DNA of 64,000 nucleotides from Granulosicoccus sp965214025. Its GTDB lineage: Bacteria; Pseudomonadota; Gammaproteobacteria; Granulosicoccales; Granulosicoccaceae. Under the pieces are notes generated by a model that had not been told where the DNA came from, ran no database searches, and saw nothing but the letters and a program-made list of their open reading frames with translations. Both the position numbers and the translations under genes were made by a program. Of the stretch, positions 59,896 through 64,000 are shown piece by piece (position 1 is the stretch's first letter; every line of letters starts with the position of its first letter). The DNA lies in contig CBDCAW010000020.1 in assembly GCA_965214025.1 (NCBI GenBank), positions 1-64,000 of the forward strand, written 5' to 3'.

Positions 59896-60903
59896 ATGAA
59901 AATACTGGTCACAGGCACCGCCGGCTTCATCGGATCGACGCTCGCCCTGCGCCTGCTCGAGCGCGGCGACGAAGTCATCGGCATCGATAACGTGAATGAC
60001 TACTACGACGTGAACCTGAAGCTGGCCAGGCTCGAACGGGTCAAGGCTCACGAGCGATTCACCGAGGTGCGCGGCAGCCTGGAGGATCGTGAACTGATGA
60101 CCGCGACCTTTGCGAAGCACAAGCCGCAGCGTGTCGTGAATCTCGCCGCGCAGGCCGGTGTGCGCTATTCGCTGGAGAACCCGTACGCGTACATCGACGC
60201 CAACATCATGGGTTTCATCAACGTGCTGGAGAATTGCCGGCACACGAAGGTCGAGCACCTGGTCTATGCCTCCACCAGCTCGGTCTACGGTTCACACACC
60301 AACATGCCGTTCTCGGTTCACGAGTCCGTCGACCATCCGGTGAGCCTGTACGCCGCCACCAAGAAGGCCAATGAACTGATGGCGCATACCTACAGCCATC
60401 TGTTCGAGCTGCCCACCACCGGCCTGCGCTTCTTCACCGTGTATGGCCCCTGGGGCCGACCCGACATGGCGCTGTTCCTGTTCACGAAGAACATCCTGGA
60501 AGGCAAGCCGATCGACGTCTTCAACTACGGCAAGCACAAGCGCGACTTCACGTTCGTGCACGATATCGTCGAAGGCGTAGTTCGCACACTGGATAATACT
60601 GCAACTCCCGATCCCGACTGGAACAGCGACCAGCCTGACCCGGCCACGAGCGCCGCCCCTTTCCGGGTGTACAACATCGGCAACAACGCCCCGGTGGATC
60701 TGGAACACTACATCCATGTGCTCGAAGAGTGCCTGGGACGGAAGGCCGAGAAGAACCTGCTACCCCTGCAGGCGGGTGACGTGCCCGATACCTACGCCGA
60801 CGTCAGCGATCTGGTTCGCGACGTGGATTACAAGCCTGATACCAGTGTCGAAGATGGTGTGGCGCAGTTCGTCGCCTGGTACAGGGATTACTATAAGGTC
60901 TAG
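59896..60903 (+). CDS. UDP-uronate 4-epimerase (NAD-dependent SDR)
   Basis: 335-residue extended SDR: NAD motif TGTAGFIGSTLA at the N-terminus, NLAAQAGVRYSLENP, catalytic Ser/Tyr in ASTSSVYG and YAATKKANE, and TVYGPWGRPDMALFLFTKNI, which marks the UDP-glucuronate 4-epimerase group. Paired with the TviB-like dehydrogenase it would make a UDP-galacturonate or UDP-GalNAcA-type donor. The remaining polysaccharide genes (flippase, polymerase, transferases) are not here. Confidence 0.9.
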   Translation: MKILVTGTAGFIGSTLALRLLERGDEVIGIDNVNDYYDVNLKLARLERVKAHERFTEVRGSLEDRELMTATFAKHKPQRVVNLAAQAGVRYSLENPYAYIDANIMGFINVLENCRHTKVEHLVYASTSSVYGSHTNMPFSVHESVDHPVSLYAATKKANELMAHTYSHLFELPTTGLRFFTVYGPWGRPDMALFLFTKNILEGKPIDVFNYGKHKRDFTFVHDIVEGVVRTLDNTATPDPDWNSDQPDPATSAAPFRVYNIGNNAPVDLEHYIHVLEECLGRKAEKNLLPLQAGDVPDTYADVSDLVRDVDYKPDTSVEDGVAQFVAWYRDYYKV

Positions 60904-60906
60904 CCC

Positions 60907-60929
60907 CCGTCCCGTCAGTGACGGGACGG
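60907..60929. terminator. Strong hairpin after the epimerase gene
   Basis: Perfect inverted repeat CCGTCCCGTCA-G-TGACGGGACGG placed three bases after the epimerase stop and 75 bases beyond the aceA stop on the other strand. GC-rich stem without a clean T-run; it most likely ends transcription of the sugar genes and may serve both strands. Confidence 0.7.
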
Positions 60930-61004
60930 AAGGTAGACGGGCAGGCCCTGTCAATTTTCCGGAATGACAATGGCAAGCTCAGTCATCGACGTGCGCGAAG
61001 ACCA

Positions 61005-62339
61005 TCAGAACTGGTCTTCCTCGGTAGAGCCCTTCAGCGCGGTGACGGACGACATGCCACCCTGGATGACCGTGGTCACGTCATCGAAGTAGCCCGCACC
61101 CACTTCCTGCTGGTGGGCAACGAAGGTGTAACCTCGTGACGCCGCCGCGAACTCCGGCTCCTGCACCTTTTCCACGTAGTGCCGCATGCCCTCACCCTTG
61201 GCATAGTCGTGCGCCAGGTCGTACATGTTGAACCACATGTTGTGGATGCCCGCCAGCGTGATGAACTGATACTTGTACCCCATGCCGGAAATCTGCTCCT
61301 GGAACGAGGCGATGTCGGCATCGTTGAGGTTCTTCTTCCAGTTGAATGACGGGCTGCAGTTGTAGGCCAGCAGTTTTCCGGGATACTTCGCATGGATGGC
61401 ATCGGCGAAGTCTTTCGCGAATTCAAGATCGGGTGTACCGGTTTCGCACCACACCAGGTCAGCGTATTCGGCATAGGCCAGGCCGCGTGAAACGGCCTGC
61501 TCGAGACCATTGTTCGTCCGATAGAAACCTTCATCCGTGCGCTCACCGGTCAGGAACTCGGCATCGTTCGGATCCACGTCCGACGTGATCAAGTCGGCCG
61601 CTTCGGCATCGGTTCGCGCCAGCAGCAACGTCGGCACACCGAGAACATCGGCGGCCAGCCGTGCGGCTACCAGCTTCTGCACCGCTTCCTGCGTCGGCAC
61701 CAGCACCTTGCCACCCATGTGACCGCACTTCTTCACCGCCGCCAGCTGATCCTCGAAATGCACACCGGCCGAGCCGTTGACGATCATGTTCTTCATCAAC
61801 TCGAACGCGTTCAGCACGCCACCGAACCCGGCTTCCGCATCGGCAACGATCGGCAGGAAGTAGTCGAGAAAGCCGTCGTCGCCGGCACCGATACCGCGCG
61901 AGCACTGGATCTCATCGGCACGTTTGAACGAATTGTTGATGCGCCGTACCACCGCCGGTACCGAGTCGTAGCTGTAGAGCGACTGGTCGGGATACATGGA
62001 TTCAGAGGTGTTCGCATCGGCCGCCACCTGCCAGCCGGACAGGTAGATGGCCTCGATGCCGGCCTTCGCCTGTTGCACGGCCTGGCCGCCGGTCAAGGCA
62101 CCCAGGCAGTTGACGTAGCCCTTGCGGGCATCACCGTTGATCAGCGCCCAGAGCTTTTCAGCGCCGCGCCGGGCCAGGGTGTACTCGATCTGCAGGGAGC
62201 CGCGCAGCCGGACCACATCGGCGGCCGTGTAGGGTCGCTTGACACCTTTCCAGCGCGGGTTGGTTGCCCAGTCTTTTTCCAGTTCGTCGATCTGCTGGTC
62301 GCGACTTGCGCCGTCCAGCCCAGTTGCACTTGCATTCAT
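61005..62339 (-). CDS. aceA: Isocitrate lyase
   Basis: First enzyme of the glyoxylate shunt, 444 residues. The catalytic hexapeptide is KKCGHMGGKVL, with VHFEDQLAAVKK before it, YNCSPSFNWKKN after it and the conserved C-terminal GSTEEDQF tail. Similar in length to the enteric enzyme. Malate synthase is not in the window. It faces a LysR regulator across a 158-base divergent intergenic region. Confidence 0.97.
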   Translation of the reverse strand: MNASATGLDGASRDQQIDELEKDWATNPRWKGVKRPYTAADVVRLRGSLQIEYTLARRGAEKLWALINGDARKGYVNCLGALTGGQAVQQAKAGIEAIYLSGWQVAADANTSESMYPDQSLYSYDSVPAVVRRINNSFKRADEIQCSRGIGAGDDGFLDYFLPIVADAEAGFGGVLNAFELMKNMIVNGSAGVHFEDQLAAVKKCGHMGGKVLVPTQEAVQKLVAARLAADVLGVPTLLLARTDAEAADLITSDVDPNDAEFLTGERTDEGFYRTNNGLEQAVSRGLAYAEYADLVWCETGTPDLEFAKDFADAIHAKYPGKLLAYNCSPSFNWKKNLNDADIASFQEQISGMGYKYQFITLAGIHNMWFNMYDLAHDYAKGEGMRHYVEKVQEPEFAAASRGYTFVAHQQEVGAGYFDDVTTVIQGGMSSVTALKGSTEEDQF

Positions 62340-62425
62340 GTGAGGGTTCCGTTCTATGGAGCGTGTGAACTAAAAGAGGTGTTGCCGTATGCGGATTCCT
62401 GATCTTGGTGAAGCCACAGGATGTT

Positions 62426-62458
62426 TGCAATGCAATACTCACTATCATTATCATTGCA
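62426..62458. promoter_or_regulatory. LysR-type operator candidate between aceA and lysR
   Basis: Arms TGCAATG (62426-62432) and CATTGCA (62452-62458) form a dyad around an AT-rich centre, with a second GCAAT copy just inside the left arm. Location between a LysR gene and its divergent neighbour is where autoregulatory LTTR sites sit. It is 72 bases from the regulator start and about 87 from aceA. Confidence 0.5.
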
Positions 62459-62497
62459 GCGACAAATACTCTGGCCGCACAACCGACTAACGAGCGA

Positions 62498-63472
62498 ATG
62501 GCGCAGCACGACTCTTCAACGATCAATCAGATGCGCCAGCTGCGTGCCTTCTGCCATGCGGCTCAAACCGGAAGCATTTCCCGGGCCGCCGAACGCCTGA
62601 AACTGAGTCAACCTACGGTTTCGCTGCAGATTCAAGCCCTTGAGAAAGAGCTCGGCACATTGCTGTTCGAGCGCTGCGGCCCGAAGATCCGGCTGACGCC
62701 CGCCGGAACGCTGCTTCTCGACATGGCACAGCCTCTGATCGATGGCTTCGCACGGCTTGCAGACAGCTTCGCCGCCCGCCTCGGCGATGTGCATGCCGGC
62801 CCGCTGGACATCGCCTCCGGTGAAGCCACCCTGCTCTACATCCTGCCGGACATCATCAAGGAATTTTCCACCGAATATTCACAGATCGATCTGAAGCTGC
62901 ACAATGTCACGGGCCAGGATGGACTCGCCTTGCTGCGAGCGGATGAGGTCGATTTCGCGGTCGGCTCGATGATCGACGTGCCCGACGACATGGTCTATCA
63001 CCCCATCTACGACTACAAGCCGGCGCTGATCATGTGCAAGGACCACCCGCTGGCGACCCGGGAACGCGTCACACTCGAAGACATCAGCCCGTACGGACTG
63101 ATCCTGCCGCCACGTCATCTGAGCACCTGGAACGTCGTGGACCTCGTGTTCCAGCAACACGACGTGCCCTATACCGTGGTGCTCGAGGCTGGAGGCTGGG
63201 AGGTCATCAAGCGTTACGTGGAGATAGGTGCCGGCCTGAGCATCGTCACCAGCATCTGCCTGCGCGGATTCGAGAATCTCGTGGTCAAGCCGATGGACGC
63301 CTACTTCCCCACCCGCACCTACGGCGTGGTCATTCGGCGCGGCAAGTTTCTATCGCCTCAGGCAAAGCGATTTCTGGAAATGATGGACGGCGACTTCTTC
63401 GCCAGGCAAACCGCCCCACCCCCTCTGCGCAAGTCACCGACACGCTCGGCCGCACTGATCACCAACCTTTGA
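62498..63472 (+). CDS. LysR-family transcriptional regulator
   Basis: 324 residues from the ATG at 62498. The N-terminal winged HTH is MRQLRAFCHAAQTGSISRAA, ERLKLSQPTVSLQIQALEKE, LGTLLFERCGPKIRLTPAG; the rest is a two-lobe effector domain (YILPDIIKEFSTEYSQIDLKL, GWEVIKRYVEIGAGLSIVTS) resembling CysB-like members. The frame is open to 62405 but that part would cover the intergenic operator. Its placement suggests it controls aceA, perhaps in response to a carbon metabolite. Confidence 0.9.
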   Translation: MAQHDSSTINQMRQLRAFCHAAQTGSISRAAERLKLSQPTVSLQIQALEKELGTLLFERCGPKIRLTPAGTLLLDMAQPLIDGFARLADSFAARLGDVHAGPLDIASGEATLLYILPDIIKEFSTEYSQIDLKLHNVTGQDGLALLRADEVDFAVGSMIDVPDDMVYHPIYDYKPALIMCKDHPLATRERVTLEDISPYGLILPPRHLSTWNVVDLVFQQHDVPYTVVLEAGGWEVIKRYVEIGAGLSIVTSICLRGFENLVVKPMDAYFPTRTYGVVIRRGKFLSPQAKRFLEMMDGDFFARQTAPPPLRKSPTRSAALITNL

Positions 63473-63559
63473 TTTCGTGATGACCCCTATCCCGAGCCTG
63501 AACCACTGCATGTGGCATCTGCACGATTTCTCGCGCAGAAAACCGACGCTGGCATACTG

Positions 63560-64000
63560 ATGAACACTGCCGGCAAACCCCAGGTCATCGTCGGGCTTTC
63601 CGGCGGTGTCGATTCCTCTGTGGCCGCCCTGTTGCTCGTCGAGCAGGGCTATCGGGTGTCTGCCGTGTTCATGCAGAACTGGGAAGATGACGATGAGCAG
63701 TGCACCGCCCGGCAAGACTATCGCGACGCCGCAGGCGTAGCCGACACGCTGGGCATTCCGCTCGAGACGGTCAACTTCGCCGGCGACTACTGGGAACGGG
63801 TGTTCGCTCATTTCCTCGCCGAGTACGGTGCGGGACGCACGCCCAACCCGGATATTCTTTGCAATCGCGAGATCAAGTTCCGCGCCTTTCTCGATCATGC
63901 CCGTGCCCGCGGCGCCGATGCCATAGCCACCGGCCATTACGCACGCCTGGAGCACGGTTCGACCGGTACGGCTCTGCTGCGCGGGCGGGATCCCGCCAAA
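63560..64000 (+). CDS. mnmA: tRNA 2-thiouridylase MnmA, 5-prime part (runs off the window)
   Basis: The first 147 residues of the enzyme that thiolates U34 of tRNA-Lys, Glu and Gln. The PP-loop SGGVDSSVAALLL is at 14-26, followed by VFMQNWEDDDEQCTARQD, FLAEYGAGRTPNPDILCNREIKF with the catalytic Cys, and GHYARLEHG. The ATG at 63560 precedes the PP-loop by the usual distance. Confidence 0.96.
   Translation, partial: MNTAGKPQVIVGLSGGVDSSVAALLLVEQGYRVSAVFMQNWEDDDEQCTARQDYRDAAGVADTLGIPLETVNFAGDYWERVFAHFLAEYGAGRTPNPDILCNREIKFRAFLDHARARGADAIATGHYARLEHGSTGTALLRGRDPAK

Overview
The window is a G+C-rich bacterial chromosome segment, almost certainly from a gammaproteobacterium that I cannot name to genus. 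The evidence is the ndk-rlmN-pilF-hisS-yfgM block, a System I cytochrome c maturation operon (ccmABCDEFGH), the clpS-clpA/infA neighbourhood, a single-chain PurL of about 1,344 residues, and a one-piece tmRNA encoding an A-ANDDNYAMAA-type tag. Coding density is high, with many ATGA stop/start overlaps and several GTG or TTG starts. I saw no IS element, prophage, CRISPR array, rRNA or tRNA; the only RNA gene I can support is ssrA.

Layout. 1-5200 (minus strand): yfgM (first codons only), hisS, pilF, rlmN, ndk, an HslV/proteasome-like Ntn hydrolase and nrdR. 5.3-8 kb: mdh, overlapped tail to tail by msrQ, then msrP (periplasmic methionine sulfoxide repair). 8.1-10.3 kb: a large protein with a DUF4011-like N-terminus but no helicase motor. 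10.3-18 kb: a peptide-salvage region with a NlpC/P60 peptidase, an M19 dipeptidase, a complete Opp/Dpp ABC core without its binding protein, and a lipoprotein gamma-glutamyltranspeptidase. 18-24.1 kb: a small membrane protein, a HAD hydrolase, purL, and ssrA with clear promoter and terminator. 24.2-31.3 kb: a REC-GGDEF protein, an EamA transporter and an EamA remnant, then GlcNAc catabolism (nagB, BadF-type kinase, nagA), a YHS protein and glutaryl-CoA dehydrogenase. Both nagA and gcdH carry a one-base insertion. 31.3-36.3 kb: a D-2-hydroxyacid dehydrogenase, an AEC permease, an ADP-ribosylglycohydrolase with a 30-bp tandem repeat in its N-terminus, and an MFS transporter. 36.7-41 kb: a coiled-coil protein, pxpBCA (5-oxoprolinase) and a BzdR/BoxR-like regulator lacking its shikimate-kinase domain. 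41-47.5 kb: ccm genes. 47.6-52 kb: DUF1285, acetoacetyl-CoA synthetase, serS, crcB. 52-56.6 kb: DUF4124, DUF1249, infA, clpA, clpS. 56.9-60.9 kb: exopolysaccharide genes (PEP-CTERM-type sugar transferase, TviB-like dehydrogenase, uronate epimerase). 61-64 kb: aceA with a divergent LysR regulator, then the start of mnmA.

The genes describe a heterotroph living on peptides, amino sugars, glutarate or lysine carbon, 5-oxoproline, acetoacetate and acetate, with cytochrome c respiration, type IV pili and a uronic-acid polysaccharide. The loci most worth a second look are the motorless DUF4011 protein, the predicted Ser1 proteasome-like hydrolase, the hairpin-forming repeats that open the ADP-ribosylglycohydrolase gene, the truncated BzdR-like regulator, and a 4-kb stretch holding three damaged genes.
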